A stretch of DNA of 64,000 nucleotides from Symbiodinium natans (taxonomy: Eukaryota > Sar > Dinophyceae > Suessiales > Symbiodiniaceae), in NCBI GenBank assembly GCA_905221605.1, contig CAJNDS010002436.1, forward strand, positions 264,079-328,078. Reading direction: 5' to 3'. The notes under the pieces were generated by a model. It was not told the origin of the DNA, did not search any database, and was given only the letters and a program-made list of their open reading frames with translations. Of the stretch, positions 21,685 to 31,704 are shown in pieces. The position numbers and the translations under genes were made by a program. Every line of letters begins with the position of its first letter. Position 1 is the first letter of the stretch.

Positions 21685-22669
21685 AATTACCTGGCAAGTG
21701 TGGTAGGGCTTGAGCGTTGCGGTGGGAAATGGCGAATCGTGGAGAGGTTGAACGTGGGCATGATGAATCTTGAGGGTTTGGAAGGCGGGGGGCCTGGCAG
21801 CGCCTGCTGGGCCCCTTCCGCGCTGCGCTTGCGTTATGTGCAAGTTCGCGTGTCGTCATATTCAAGTAGTTATGCACACTTTGGCAACCAAGCTCTTGAA
21901 GGAGGCAGCTGCATGTGCCTCTTGAGGAGCTGCTCCTAACTGAAGATCCTTTCGTTTGAGTGGAATATCCAAGGTACAACGGCCATGGAGTGGTGCAGCG
22001 AGAAGAGCTTTCTGAGGATGTTTACGAGGTGATGCGGATACGGGGAAGGATACATTGACATTCTGCTTCGTGGAAGCAGCGCTTTGTTGTGCACAATTTT
22101 CGGTTACCGCTCTTTGTTGCAAAGTTGTCCAAGAAACTGCAAGTCAGGCCCGGGGCCTGAGGCTCAAGCAGCAGTGCTCATATTGATTCAAACGCAAGCT
22201 TGATCTCCTTCAGGGTTTTGTTGATTCGTTGCCCCTTGTGATAACGTGATGTAAAGATATCCGGAGTGTCTCCCTGTTCCTCGGGCCCCAAGTCACCCTT
22301 CTAGAATCATAATGCCCTCGAGAGGCTCCTCGTGCAAACTTGTCTTTCCATTCCCAACCAAAAACGGACCCCTGCAGGGGCCCTGATGACCTTCCAGGTC
22401 GTGGCATGTCCACCAGCAGTCGCAATCGAGTCGCAGAGACCCACTCCTTGTTCATTTATGCTACTGCTACGTTTAAATTTTGCGCCGCCTTCATACGCAA
22501 TGAAGTAGGGGGGTTGCACAGTTTTGCCTGAACATGGAAACTGTTCACAAGTCAGGCCTTATCGTAGAACGTACCTTAACCAGGCAAACCATGCTTGAGC
22601 ACGAAAAAAGGTGAGCAAGTCACGCCTCATCAGAAAGCATGTGCGACGATGTGGTCTCTGCTGAAGCAG

Positions 22670-23022
22670 ACCACCGATAGAATGCCAAATGGCGAAGCTG
22701 CATGCCGAAGCTTCGCGATACCGTGCCACGAAGAACATGTTCTCCTGAGTGCCTTGGCGCGTCCGGTTTCCCGACCTTTGTTGCCTGAGAAGTGCGAGGT
22801 GGACATGGAGATTGTTGTTTGTCGAGGTGAGATCTGGATCAGCCTCATGTAGAATCATGTCTGCTTCCACACCTCGGCTACGTGTGCGTCGCAGCTGCTG
22901 TGGGTGTGCTCACGTTGGGTAGCGGAGCCTCCTCTAGTGAAGGCAACCACAACCCCGCCGCTGTCGCAAAGTCAGTAGCTAACGCGACAGGCCCAACCTT
23001 CTCACCGATTCCAGGCTCCTAG
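22670..23022 (+). CDS. Last two exons of an unidentified gene
   Basis: Exon 22670-22826 runs from GAAGCAG to a strong donor GTGAGA and reads RMPNGEAACRSFAIPCHEEH, then LLPEKCEVDMEIVVCR. Terminal exon 22895-23022 follows GTCGCAG, joins in phase, and reads AVGVLTLGSGASSSEGNHNP to TAG. The intron is 68 bases. The tail is Ala/Ser/Gly-rich. The region right of it turns AT-rich, consistent with a gene end. Confidence 0.45.
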
Positions 23023-23159
23023 GCGTTTCCGTCCAGCCCCGTGCCGGGGACGTGGTCCCCCCAGGTCCACCCATACTGGTGTTCCCGTCGCGTCCGGCAC
23101 TGTTGTCGGTGCCCTGATCCCTTCCGCAAAGTTCAGAGGCCTGCTGTTCCTCGGAGCCG

Positions 23160-24010
23160 TAGACAAACATTTGAATAATGGGCCGTGCAATCTTAGCATT
23201 ACTGGAGATATTAAGATATTATTCAGGGCTACAAGCGCATTAGCATTATGGGCCCCGTAATAATGGATGAAGTAAGGGCCCTTTCATGCTGTGTTAAATG
23301 ACCCACCAAAAAACTCATATGATAACGGGGCCGTGAATTTTCTGATACAAACAAGTTAGTGAATATTCATATTATTAGTATTAGTATTGGCGGGCGAGAG
23401 AAAGGTTAGACAAGAAGTGAGCGAAAGACCCTGTGTTTTCAAGGGTTTTTGCCTAACTTTAAGACTTGTCCTTTCATGCGGTCTTTTTCTTTGCTCTCAC
23501 TCTTTCACTCCTGTCCTCACGCTCCCTTAAAGGCCCTTCCTTTTGCTCTTCTTTTTATTGGGCTCTAAAGGGGACCTCTGTGAGGAAGTGATTGTAAGGG
23601 AGAGAAAGAAGAGAGCGACCGCACGAATCATATGCTTACTGCGTGCGCGATAAAAGAGACTAATAAAAGGAGAAAAGAAAAAGGAAGCGTGCGTGGGAAG
23701 AGCGTGCACTTACTACGGTCACTTACCTCTTTTCACTAGTGAACAAAGTCAACGCAAGAAAGTTATAAGTGAGCCTACGATCGCTTGAACTTTATTGTGG
23801 GTGCGAAGTCGGATATTGATACGCGCGTGTATTCCCTTCACTATATGTTATATTCATTAAGAGAGCGAAGTGAACGCGCAAATTAAGATTTCAAGTGAAC
23901 ACTGTGAATGCGCGAATCTAATTTGCGAGAACGACTGAGCACCCTTTCTTCATCTACGTAGAAACGAGAAGAGCGTAGAGAGCCTGCAATGAAGGTGAAA
24001 ACTGGACGTT
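23160..24010. other. AT-rich island with no exon-like sequence
   Basis: About 850 bases clearly richer in A+T than their surroundings, with no credible exon. It contains ATTAGCATTATGGGCCCCGT, a T/C-rich arm (23460-23560) facing an A/G-rich arm (23580-23700) that share inverted words (TGCGGTC / GACCGCA), and paired words GTGAACGCGCAAATTA / GTGAATGCGCGAATCTAATT near 23870-23920. It looks like an inserted element or an intergenic control region. Confidence 0.5.
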
Positions 24011-24213
24011 CGAGCATGAAGCCTGTGCCGCCGCACAACGAGCAATCGCCACTGGGCGACAAAGCTTGTTAATGGTTCCTAGACCAGTGCAGACACCAAG
24101 TCATACACCTTTTTCTCGCATCTGTAGATCTAAAACAGGTTTGCCATGCTTAGGTATCTATTCCTGGTGCCGCGGTATGTCGCCTTCACTTGCTGGGAGC
24201 AAGCGCAGCTTAG

Positions 24214-24578
24214 CCTTTGAGTGATTCACACGTGCCGTTGTTGGCAAGACTTGAAACTGAATTGCTAGCAAACCTGCCGAGGGAAGTGGGAGGCCACCTC
24301 ACACTGTACGACAACGCGAAGATTGCCGAGGTCCACTGGATGAGTGGGTCATGAACATGACCCAGATGCAGTGCTTCCATTTGCATCTTGAGGCAGTCCC
24401 GGAGTTGACGAAGAAAATCAAGATGCACAACATCACGTATCAGCGTGTCTTGGGAGACAATACTACCACCGGCTGGCACCACTGCACCGGCCACTGGCAG
24501 ACTAAGTATCAGACGCTGGACTACGAGTCCGCTCGGCAGAAGGCAGCTCAGGATGCAGCTCAGCCGCGGAAGTTCTAG
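24214..24578 (+). CDS. Two-exon terminal gene segment
   Basis: Exon 24214-24330 reads LSDSHVPLLARLETELLANL then GGHLTLYDNAKIAE. Exon 24366-24578 reads MQCFHLHLEAVPELTKKIKM, then GDNTTTGWHHCTGHWQTKYQ and DYESARQKAAQDAAQPRKF with TAG. Both are phase 0. The 35-base intron GTCCAC...ACCCAG removes two in-frame stops. The Cys/His/Trp cluster (GWHHCTGHW) is distinctive, but I cannot place it in a family. Confidence 0.42.
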
Positions 24579-24629
24579 TTGTGCAGGAGCTTAGGCCAGT
24601 CATACGTCTTTCAGCATTTTCTCTTGTAG

Positions 24630-25170
24630 GGTGTACGAGCCTTTGGGGGATCACAGTAGCCCCCAATTCAGGGTCGCAGCTTTTTCACGTTTCCCTGGCA
24701 TGCCAGCGGAGCCAAGTCTACATCACTTCGGAGCAGAGTCCGATCCCTACAGTTTTCCGCCACGCCTTTCTTCACACAGGTTGTTTTGGGCGGTTCCACG
24801 GGGTCTTTGCTGGAGCGCTACCTGGAGGACTGAAGTTTGTAATCAGGACCCGGCGACAGTCTTACTATGAAGTCAAGTTATCTCGTCAGAGAACTTCGCG
24901 TGGCACGCCTTTGAATTCAATTGCCGGCCGCATCGAACCTTTATAGCTTACAACCCTAAGCCTTGTCATGGTGGTGTGGACAGCTGCAAGTACGAAAGCG
25001 CATGTGGCAAAGGACAAGGTTCGCCTGCAGTGGACTATCCCTGGTGTTTCCATGCTTGACGGCAAGCCGCACATGGTACATGCCGCTTGTCTCTGCTTTG
25101 ATGTCATATCTTCTGGTGCTTGGTATCTTTACTACCAGATTCCCGATTCCATGCCACATAGGCGCAGTGT
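24630..25170 (+). CDS. Exon candidates, unidentified
   Basis: 24630-24779 follows TTTCTCTTGTAG and ends before GTTGTTTTGG. It reads VYEPLGDHSSPQFRVAAFSR then FGAESDPYSFPPRLSS. A second frame covers 24968-25170 (VAKDKVRLQWTIPGVSMLDG, ISSGAWYLYYQIPDS). Other frames across 24630-24946 are also open (121 codons), so the reading is not unique. Confidence 0.28.
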
Positions 25171-25189
25171 TGGTAGCCTCCGCATTCTT

Positions 25190-25440
25190 TGTCTTAATCA
25201 ATTTTAATTATTTTTAAATAAATTTTAAATTCATTTTAACTAATTTTTAATTAAGGTTGAATAATTTTAATTAACTTGAATAAAAATTTTAATTGATTTT
25301 AATGAATTTTAATGAATTCTAATCAATGTTAATCTTTTTTAAATAAATTTAATTAATTTTATTCAATTTTATTTAATTTTAATTAATTCGAATTAATTTG
25401 AATTAATTCTAATGAACTTTTTTGAATTTTCTAGCTTGAA
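25190..25440. repeat. AT-rich minisatellite (TTTTAATTAA-like)
   Basis: About 240 bases made almost only of AATTTTAATT, TTAATTAATTTT and AATTCGAATTAATTTG words, about 90% A+T by eye, in a roughly 50% G+C window. No coding potential. Confidence 0.9.
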
Positions 25441-25516
25441 TAGAGCGATTTGTGCGGAGGGCTACGATATGCTTCGATCGTATTCTTGTGTAGCTGGTCG
25501 GGCTTGAGCTGTTGAG

Positions 25517-25827
25517 TGAATCTGATCGAGGCCATCTTGGATAACCTCAGCGAGAACGGTGATGTGCTTTCGCCGTTTCATTCGAAATTCGGCAACGGTC
25601 AGGCGAGTACACACATTTGCCTACTGCACCAGAGCCACGAAGTGAGCTTTGATTGATAGGTGATAGCTCTCAGATGTGACACCAAGTGACGGCAGGAGTT
25701 CTCTGAGGACGAGCTGCAGGCACTGCGCACCGCCACTACGGAGGCCATGTATGAGACGTTGCTGAAGCCGGGAGATGTGACTTGGATGCAGGGTTCAGGA
25801 TCGGAAGTCGGATCCCCAAATAGCTGA
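25517..25827 (+). CDS. Two-exon terminal gene segment, acidic helical
   Basis: Exon 25517-25641 reads NLIEAILDNLSENGDVLSPF then GQASTHICLLHQSHE and ends at donor GTGAGC. Exon 25696-25827 follows GACGGCAG and reads EFSEDELQALRTATTEAMYE, then LLKPGDVTWMQ, to TGA. The phase is 0 at the junction, the intron is 54 bases, and third positions are GC-rich in both. The FSEDELQALR helix recalls EF-hand flanks, but no calcium loop is visible. Confidence 0.45.
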
Positions 25828-25984
25828 GTGGGAGCAGTGCTTGTTTCCGGGCCAGCAAACATCTGCATATTCGCCGGAAGCATCGCATGGAGGAAGAAGG
25901 AATGAAGAATGGGAGCAAAGGTAGAAAGGAAAGAAGGACGGGCGTAGGAAGGCAAGAATTGGCAAGAAGGGGAGAGAGGCCGGC

Positions 25985-26062
25985 TCACATCAAGGAGGAA
26001 CATCGCCATCATCACCATCATCACCATCGTCATCATCATCATCATCATCATCATTCTCATGA
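25985..26062. repeat. (CAT)n / (ATC)n array
   Basis: About 20 mostly perfect CAT triplets, giving a His run in one frame. The preceding 100 bases are AAGG-rich. Confidence 0.9.
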
Positions 26063-26107
26063 GATTCTTGCAATCGGGGTCTTGGGTTTCCAGCGCGAGT
26101 AAGGTAC

Positions 26108-26338
26108 TTGTTCTTGACAATTTTCGCTGGGCTCACGGTCGGTGCCTTGGCTTGGGACACTCCTCTCCTGCATCAGCACGAGGCACCTTTAGCAAGTGCG
26201 AGTGAGTTTCCTTATGATCTGTACATCGCAGCAGTTGAACCCTACAAGCCTGCCTTTGAAGTCTCGCAGTGCAGTTTGCACTTGTTACACGAAAGATGGT
26301 CTGTGGGCTTGCCCGGACTAACTGCACGCGCTGCTTAA
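26108..26338 (+). CDS. Open frame with signal-peptide-like start
   Basis: 76 codons to TAA. It begins with a hydrophobic run (FLTIFAGLTVGALA) followed by WDTPLLHQHEAPL, as expected of a secreted or membrane protein. A consensus donor GTGAGT at 26202 and acceptor at 26231 would remove exactly 30 bases in frame, so both spliced and unspliced readings are open. The initiator is not certain because the frame could be entered from an upstream exon. Confidence 0.3.
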   Translation: MFLTIFAGLTVGALAWDTPLLHQHEAPLASASEFPYDLYIAAVEPYKPAFEVSQCSLHLLHERWSVGLPGLTARAA

Positions 26339-26343
26339 CAGTG

Positions 26344-26495
26344 CTTTGCCAATGCTTGTCGAAGCCAAGGCAACCATTTGTGGGAAAGAGGGAGCATGGC
26401 ATTGCCATCAGTGGCCACATGCCGCGGGACCCTCTTTGTGTCTTGTCTGGCATGCGTGCTGAGATTCATTTGAACATGTACACTTTACAGTGCTG
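26344..26495 (+). CDS. Exon candidate, frame ambiguous
   Basis: After CTTAACAG two frames are open. One gives LVEAKATICGKEGAWHCHQW. The other gives SKPRQPFVGKREHGIAISGH then GMRAEIHLNMYTLQC with TGA. The second has the more ordinary composition. No family is recognised. Confidence 0.22.
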
Positions 26496-26727
26496 ATGTA
26501 TTGGACGCGCTAAGGAAGGCATGTGCTGACAATTGACAAAAATCTCCTGTGCTGCCCAGCTTACGGTTGTCGCTTCATAGCGAAGTGTGGACTTCCGGCA
26601 GTGTCTGGTGTTTCACTACTTCACTACGGACCGCTGTCAGCTCACCATCGACAGTCGTGATCGTAGCCGATCGTGGCGAAGAAGCTATTCCTGATGTGCC
26701 ATAATTCAAGCGCTCTGCATTTCTGTG

Positions 26728-26835
26728 GGCTATGCCCAAGGCAATTTGGGCATGGATTCGGGCCCCGCTCTCTCCATTTTGGGTCCTTCCGCCCAAGGAT
26801 ATTGGGCACAGATTTGGGCTCCGCTCTCGGTGTGA
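26728..26835. repeat. Tandem duplication of about 58 bp
   Basis: GCCCAAGGCAATTTGGGCAT...GGGCCCCGCTCTC is followed by GCCCAAGGATATTGGGCACA...GGGCTCCGCTCTC. Confidence 0.7.
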
Positions 26836-27652
26836 GCCCGCTGCCCTGTTAACGTTTTATATGCTGTTGCACGGGCCACGGGAGTATCGGAAATGTTACG
26901 TGGTCATCAGCAGCATGATCTGCATGCAAGCTGCACCACCTACATGTACAGAAGAAATGCAACTTGTCGAGTTCGAATCAAAGTCGATGCAAGGGCAAAA
27001 TTCCAAGTGCAGGCGTCGGTTGTTTGGGTGTTTGGGTTGCCAGACTTCAATGTCCGCCGTGTTCAGTTTGGTACTCCGTCAGTAGTAGCCCTGCGTGCCC
27101 CGAGGTGCCTGGTACTTTGCCACCTTTTATCGGCCTTTGGGGTGTGTGTTTCCATGACGCGGTCTCCGTCGACCCTGACCAGACGGGATGTACAAGCCCA
27201 AATTCCCAAACCTTGAATCCTCAAGTGCACGCCCACATTCCCGAAACTCAAGGACAACCCCACAAGCAGCACAAGCACCAAAGTCACAGGCCCAAGCGCT
27301 CTTACTTGATCGCGTGCTTTCCGGGGATGGGGCAGAGGGGGTGATGACCTTCTAAAATGCGCGCATCTCAATGAAATCCGGTGTTGGCACAGCTGAGGCA
27401 GCCAGGTGCCTGGGTTGCGGCTCTTAGGTCATAAAGCTGTCGCCAAGCAAAAAGAAGCAATGCTGGATGGGAAATCACGTAAGGCATAGTTGCCCCCCTC
27501 CCCCCCCCACGAAGTACGCCTCATTCTGTTCTGCCCCAACAGCCATTCAGTAGCGTTGCAACCACCCACATGCAGCAAGAGCGCAGGCGCACATAGCACA
27601 GCTGCCCAAGCCCAGTTGCAGAAACCTGTAATCTTCTGGAAACGCCATGCAG

Positions 27653-27960
27653 ATGCCCGATCGCCATGCTTGCAACGGAGACTTTCAAAGATAGAGTGCT
27701 GCAGTGCCAAGTGTGGGACAAGGTGAAGGAAGGCCTGGATATCAGGTCCAAAAACTCAACCATTGCCAGCTCGTACGCATAGTGGCAGAACGACAGCATG
27801 TGGGCGTGACGCAGCTGGACTCAGGCGCTAGAATCCGCTAGAAGCCTGAACTCCAGACTGGAGGTCTCGGATCCTAAGGCAAGTCCTTACTTCCTCTGAA
27901 ATCCTGAAAGGCAATTTGCACCTCATAACCAATGACGACGTGCAAGAGCTGCTGAGCTGA
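27653..27960 (+). CDS. Two exon candidates, second terminal
   Basis: 27653-27745 reads IAMLATETFKDRVLQCQVWD then KVKEGLDI (Lys/Glu/Asp-rich, helical). 27857-27960 reads WRSRILRQVLTSSEILKGNL then HLITNDDVQELLS and TGA. The codon phases do not meet, so an exon is probably missing between them. No family is recognised. Confidence 0.33.
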
Positions 27961-28099
27961 ATTTCGTCTTCTGTGCTGTGCATGGCCTGCCAAATGGTCT
28001 ATGCTGAAATCAATCTCAAGATGTAGGTCCTAATGTCCTGAACAAACGATCTCTTCCACAGCCTTCACGTTGCCGTGGTTCACGCAGTTAAACGGTCAG

Positions 28100-28627
28100 A
28101 CTTCCGCTCGAAGATCCATTCCGCAGGCTGTTTTATTCCTTCGGTGTGTACGGGACCATCGAGTCGCAGGAGCTCGTCAAACTTTGTGCTTTAGAGGCTC
28201 AGAACAAGTTAATCACAACCGTTTGTGCACGCTGTTGCGGTGTTGCCTACTCGGTGGTTGGCATGTAATGTCCCTTGTGAGTGGAACATAGCTGACATAA
28301 CTGCCATCCACCAGATGCGGCAAGGGGGGTGCCGGTAATACATCCGCACGTGCAATGCTTTGGGGCACTCAGGGACCTGAAGAAGTTGAGGGCCGGATAG
28401 ATTCGGAGCCTTTTGCGGAGAGTCTTGTGAGTCATGTCAGAGAATGCACTTCTGCAACTAAGTATGAACGGATCTTATGAAGCCACAATGGGCATCTTTT
28501 CAGGTCTTGTTTACACGCGTGGTCACGTTCCAAGGACGGGCTTGGTTTGACTGCCCAAGATGTCAAGGACTGGATCAAGGACTCCGACCTAGAAGGCTTA
28601 GGGGAGGCCTGGGCAGTTAGTCTTTAG
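28100..28627 (+). CDS. Three exons of an unidentified gene
   Basis: 28100-28264 reads LPLEDPFRRLFYSFGVYGTI, then ESQELVKLCALEAQNK, donor GTAATG. 28315-28426 joins in phase (CGKGGAGNTSARAMLWGTQG, then acidic) and ends at a consensus donor GTGAGT. Terminal 28504-28627 follows TCTTTTCAG and reads WSRSKDGLGLTAQDVKDWIK then DSDLEGLGEAWAVSL and TAG, but its entry phase does not match. The ordered hydrophobic pattern suggests a globular enzyme or adaptor that I cannot identify. Confidence 0.38.
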
Positions 28628-28641
28628 ACTCTTTCAGGCTT

Positions 28642-29111
28642 TTGAGAGTTGCCTTGTTTGGCAAGCTTTCAGCACGCGCAAAAACATACCACTCGTCAAA
28701 GTTGGAGAGCCAAGAAGACACGCGCACTCAAGAACGGTTGAACGGCATGGAGGTCTCCGTGGAAGACGTCCACAGAGGGCTTACACGAGGCAGCGTTGCC
28801 TTCACGTTGGTGAAGAGTCCAAGCTCTCAAGCCATACGTTGTAGTCAGTGTAGTCTCCGATATCATCCGGCCCAACGGTTGTGCACGGTCATGCTGCATC
28901 TGAGGAAAACATTGTTTGGTCAGGAGAAGGAGCTGCGGTGTGCACTGCATGTTACATATGCTGCCAGGGCAATGCGAGATTGGAATGTATGCCAACGAGA
29001 GTAAGATTCTGCGAATGCCACAGGGCTGCCACTCAGGACCACAAGTCGACGGAGTGCTCCCTGACGGAGCTTCTTGACTGGCTGAAGTACGAGTACGCGC
29101 CATGCCTCTGA
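28642..29111 (+). CDS. Overlapping open frames, one probably exonic
   Basis: 28642-29004 (120 codons) and 28881-29111 (76 codons, Cys-rich) are open on +, and 28696-29157 (153 codons) on -. No splice border or family decides between them. Confidence 0.2.
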
Positions 29112-29382
29112 TCAGAGAGCTCCAGGGCATGCAAAAACTAAAATAACACCACACCATGTCGGAGAGAAGCCATGGACTTGATTTTGACAGTACTTGGAGG
29201 TGGATTAGACTAGGTTCGGCCGGAACCCGGCAATTCCAGTCATGTCAATAAAGTTCTGTAAACAGCATAACGAATTCAGTTAAGAGATCAAAGCCAATGA
29301 TGCCCATTTGGGACACGTGGTTTAGTGGTTTTTCGAGCAAGAATGCAGAGTAGTCGTTGACTCGCCATGGAGTAGGCATTTG

Positions 29383-29610
29383 AGTAGTCACGAAAGCTAG
29401 CTCAATGGAGCTTGCGGGAGTTTTTGCACCCTTCTTCTCTTGGGCCAAACAAAGCAGGACTTGGGGGGACCTTTGGCCTGATACCTCCACGATTTAAGGT
29501 CGCACAGTCACGCTGGGGGGGGGGGGGGATTGGGGGTCCTTGGCTTGAGTTATCAGGAGATGCCATGCCCGGGGTTCTCGATTAGGTGGGGGGGGGGGGG
29601 GGGCACCTCG
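29383..29610 (+). repeat. Dispersed repeat family, copy A
   Basis: It opens with TCACGAAAGCTAGCTC, then GGAGCTTGCGGGAGTTTTTG, and about 190 bases later has GGTTCTCGATTAGG followed by a run of G. Copy B at 39152-39380 has the same three landmarks at the same spacing. An inverted piece (TCCTGATAACTCAAGCCA) recurs at 14170-14187. This is a MITE-like or SINE-like mobile repeat with internal poly-G tracts. Confidence 0.7.
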
Positions 29611-29788
29611 GTCTGACCTTGAACCCACACCCCCTGCCTAAGGGCTTGTGTCAACATACTGCAACCGAATTGTCACAAGAAGTGCAAACCCAATCCGAAG
29701 CCCTCAACCCTCAACCCTCAACCCTAATGCCTGCGTTTTGCGCGTCTGCGGGCCACCTTGGGGGCTGTAGGTTTCGTTCGCCATGCTC

Positions 29789-30238
29789 TCAAGTCCTGTG
29801 CACGTCGTGTATCGTCCACGATGGGATAGTTAGACATTGCACATCGCACACTTTCCGCTCAAAGCTTAGCATGTCGTCGCATTGACGGCTCGAGGACAAG
29901 AAAAGCAACCTCTGGTCGCTGCCCGAGACACTCCTTCTCTTCTTCACCTTCGTAGCTTCTGCCGCAGTCCACCTTGGCGTCTTCGAGGCCTTCAGGACCT
30001 CCAGGGCCTGCGTATGCGCCCTCTGGCAGAAGCTTTCTGAAGCTCTGGTTGTAGGATGCTGAAAGCAATAAGCTTGCGGACAGTGAGGGTTGAAGTTGAG
30101 TGCCAGTGGCAAAGTCCAGGGGAGCAGGCAAGCAATGCAGATCTGACCGCCCCACGCTTCCGAGCATCACTGGCAAAGACTTGCGCGACACAGTGCAGCA
30201 TTTTCCCAGAGCTGGTTCGCAGAGAGCTGGGAGATCGC
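29789..30238 (-). CDS. Two reverse-strand exons, basic protein
   Basis: Exon 30181-30238 follows TCTCGCAG and reads AISQLSANQLWENAALCRA. Exon 29789-30007 follows CATACGCAG and reads ALEVLKASKTPRWTAAEATK, then VKKRRSVSGSDQRL, to TGA. In the first 39 codons of the second exon about 32 third positions are G or C, the strongest such bias I found. The other reverse frame here is less biased. No family. It is an isolated reverse-strand unit among forward genes. Confidence 0.35.
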
Positions 30239-30339
30239 CTGCGAGATCCTGTATGTTAGAAGAAGAGGGTGAGTGAGTATGGGCTAGAACTCTTTGGGAT
30301 GTTGGGGGCTCTGAGAGACTTTGGGATGTTGACGGTTTG

Positions 30340-30351
30340 ATTTTGGCTCAA
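30340..30351 (+). other. Possible relic of the dinoflagellate spliced leader
   Basis: ATTTTGGCTCAA equals the 3' part of the dinoflagellate trans-spliced leader (ending ATTTTGGCTCAAG). It is followed at once by ATGGAGTCGCAAGGACTCC. Such truncated leaders mark genes that were retroposed from trans-spliced mRNA. A 12-base match has roughly a 1% chance of occurring somewhere in this window. Confidence 0.4.
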
Positions 30352-30404
30352 TGGAGTCGCAAGGACTCCGTGTATGATTTGTTGGTGCACGGACATGATG
30401 TTGC

Positions 30405-30731
30405 TTGGCGCGGACAGAGCATGCCGCGTTGGTTCAAGACGGTGTCAAGACGGGGCGCGGCAAACGAAAACACATGGGGCGGTACAATCCAGAAGCGAAA
30501 CAATTGACGGGCTTGGGCACGAACCCACTCGTTCGCAGCGTTGCTACCCATGTGGAGCACTCCGCGAGCAGTTCTTTTCATTTAAACATGTCCAAGCAAT
30601 GTAAGTCTGTCCAGCCTGATATATGTGCAGTCCCCAAGCGTCACGTCCCTGGACAGGTGCATGCTGTTGGCGCACCCTGCGTTAAGCTGACGTCAGTCAA
30701 TCGGCAAGTGTTAGAACACGGGACTGAATAG
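30405..30731 (+). CDS. Open frame downstream of the spliced-leader relic
   Basis: The frame is open for 108 codons (the first is TTG, so it is probably entered from upstream). It reads VKTGRGKRKHMGRYNPEAKQ then SASSSFHLNMSKQCKS. It is basic with GC-rich third positions in its first half. An antisense frame (30348-30581) competes. If the leader relic is real this may be part of a retroposed gene. Confidence 0.28.
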   Translation: MARTEHAALVQDGVKTGRGKRKHMGRYNPEAKQLTGLGTNPLVRSVATHVEHSASSSFHLNMSKQCKSVQPDICAVPKRHVPGQVHAVGAPCVKLTSVNRQVLEHGTE

Positions 30732-30779
30732 GTTGCCTTGCAAAGTGCCCTCGCTTAGCTTAAGGGTTTCCAAGCTGAA

Positions 30780-31580
30780 TGAGGTCACACGGTCTTCTCG
30801 AACTCGAAGCTTCGGGATGTCCGAAGCCTGATGGTTTCCACACGTCTTCCTTGCAAGTGTGCCAAGCGAAACAGCGATCACCGGATCTTGCGGTTGCCGG
30901 CCGTGTTCTGGGCAGCTTTGGAAGCAGCAGCCGGTTTTTTCATCCTGGCAAACAGGACACAACAATTTGGACCTCGGTTTCTTTGTTGAACCCATTGCAA
31001 GGAGCATCACCGCAGCAGATCCCCCCAAGGTCCCGGGGGGTCACCTGGGGTTCCACTGTCAGCGTGGAAGAAGCAGACCTACCCCCACCTTTCCCCACAG
31101 CCCCAGTCCAACGCCAAGAATTCATCAAGACCCCTGCAACCCCAAGCCCCCGCCGGGAGCCCTTTGCGCAGCTGCACCGTTCGCGAAGGCCGTTCGGCAT
31201 TACTACCAGGATTCCCTAGGCCTCATGGCCGCGACAGCTCATTGGATACAGCATTTTCGGTTTGGGCTGATGATGCCGCAGGATCTCCCAAGTGTTCGAC
31301 GCAGGCCTTGGTTTCGGCACTTTGGCTGCAATCTGCTGCAAAGATGCAGTAGAATAGGTTGCCTTTCGACGTCGTCCACGAATGTTGCAACACCCTTGGA
31401 GTGCAGCTTTGACAGATTGCTTTGCCGCACAGACGGTGGAACCAACTGAACAGATATCGACCATGCACGTAGCGTGTGTGGACAAACACAAGATCTCACA
31501 AGTTAGGAGCGCATTTTGACCTAAGAAATATGCAATGCTTCAACAAGCTCTTTATCAATCATCGTGCTGCTGCATACTCT
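30780..31580. other. Several open frames, no decision
   Basis: Frames of 146 and 196 codons on + and 86-91 codons on - overlap, with Pro-rich stretches from a CCCC-rich segment (31020-31150). No splice model or family stands out. It may hold the 5' part of the polycystin-like gene that follows. Confidence 0.2.
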
Positions 31581-31587
31581 ACCAAAG

Positions 31588-31704
31588 GCGACTTCTTGGC
31601 CTATGATACGGTCGACATCGAGACGTTTTGGATATGGCTAGAGCGTGGCTTCTTCCGTAACATCTTCAGGCGACATGGCCAGATACTGTCGCATTCCGTA
31701 CCAG
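31588..31704 (+). CDS. Exon resembling the start of a polycystin extracellular (TOP) domain
   Basis: Open from an AAAG border to CCAG and donor GTAGCA. It reads YDTVDIETFWIWLERGFFRN then IFRRHGQ. The pattern V-x-x-x-E-x-F-W-x-W-L-E-x-x-[FL] is that of the beginning of the polycystin domain (compare 'v.s.edFwdWLe..ll..l'). It lies 2.5 kb upstream of the clear channel exons on the same strand and is likely the 5' part of that gene. The exon at 31831 (HDLFSFVRQYRYGGNYGEDG, after a TTTTTTGCAG acceptor) may be the next, but its phase does not fit. Confidence 0.45.

Noticed and set aside
22210-22519. Reverse frames of 81 and 70 codons
   Set aside because: Protein-like in part (KEWVSATRLRLLVDMPRPGR), but no splice border or family, and the forward strand is favoured on both sides.
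25887-26102. Histidine-rich frame
   Set aside because: The His run is the CAT microsatellite; the rest is AAGG-rich.
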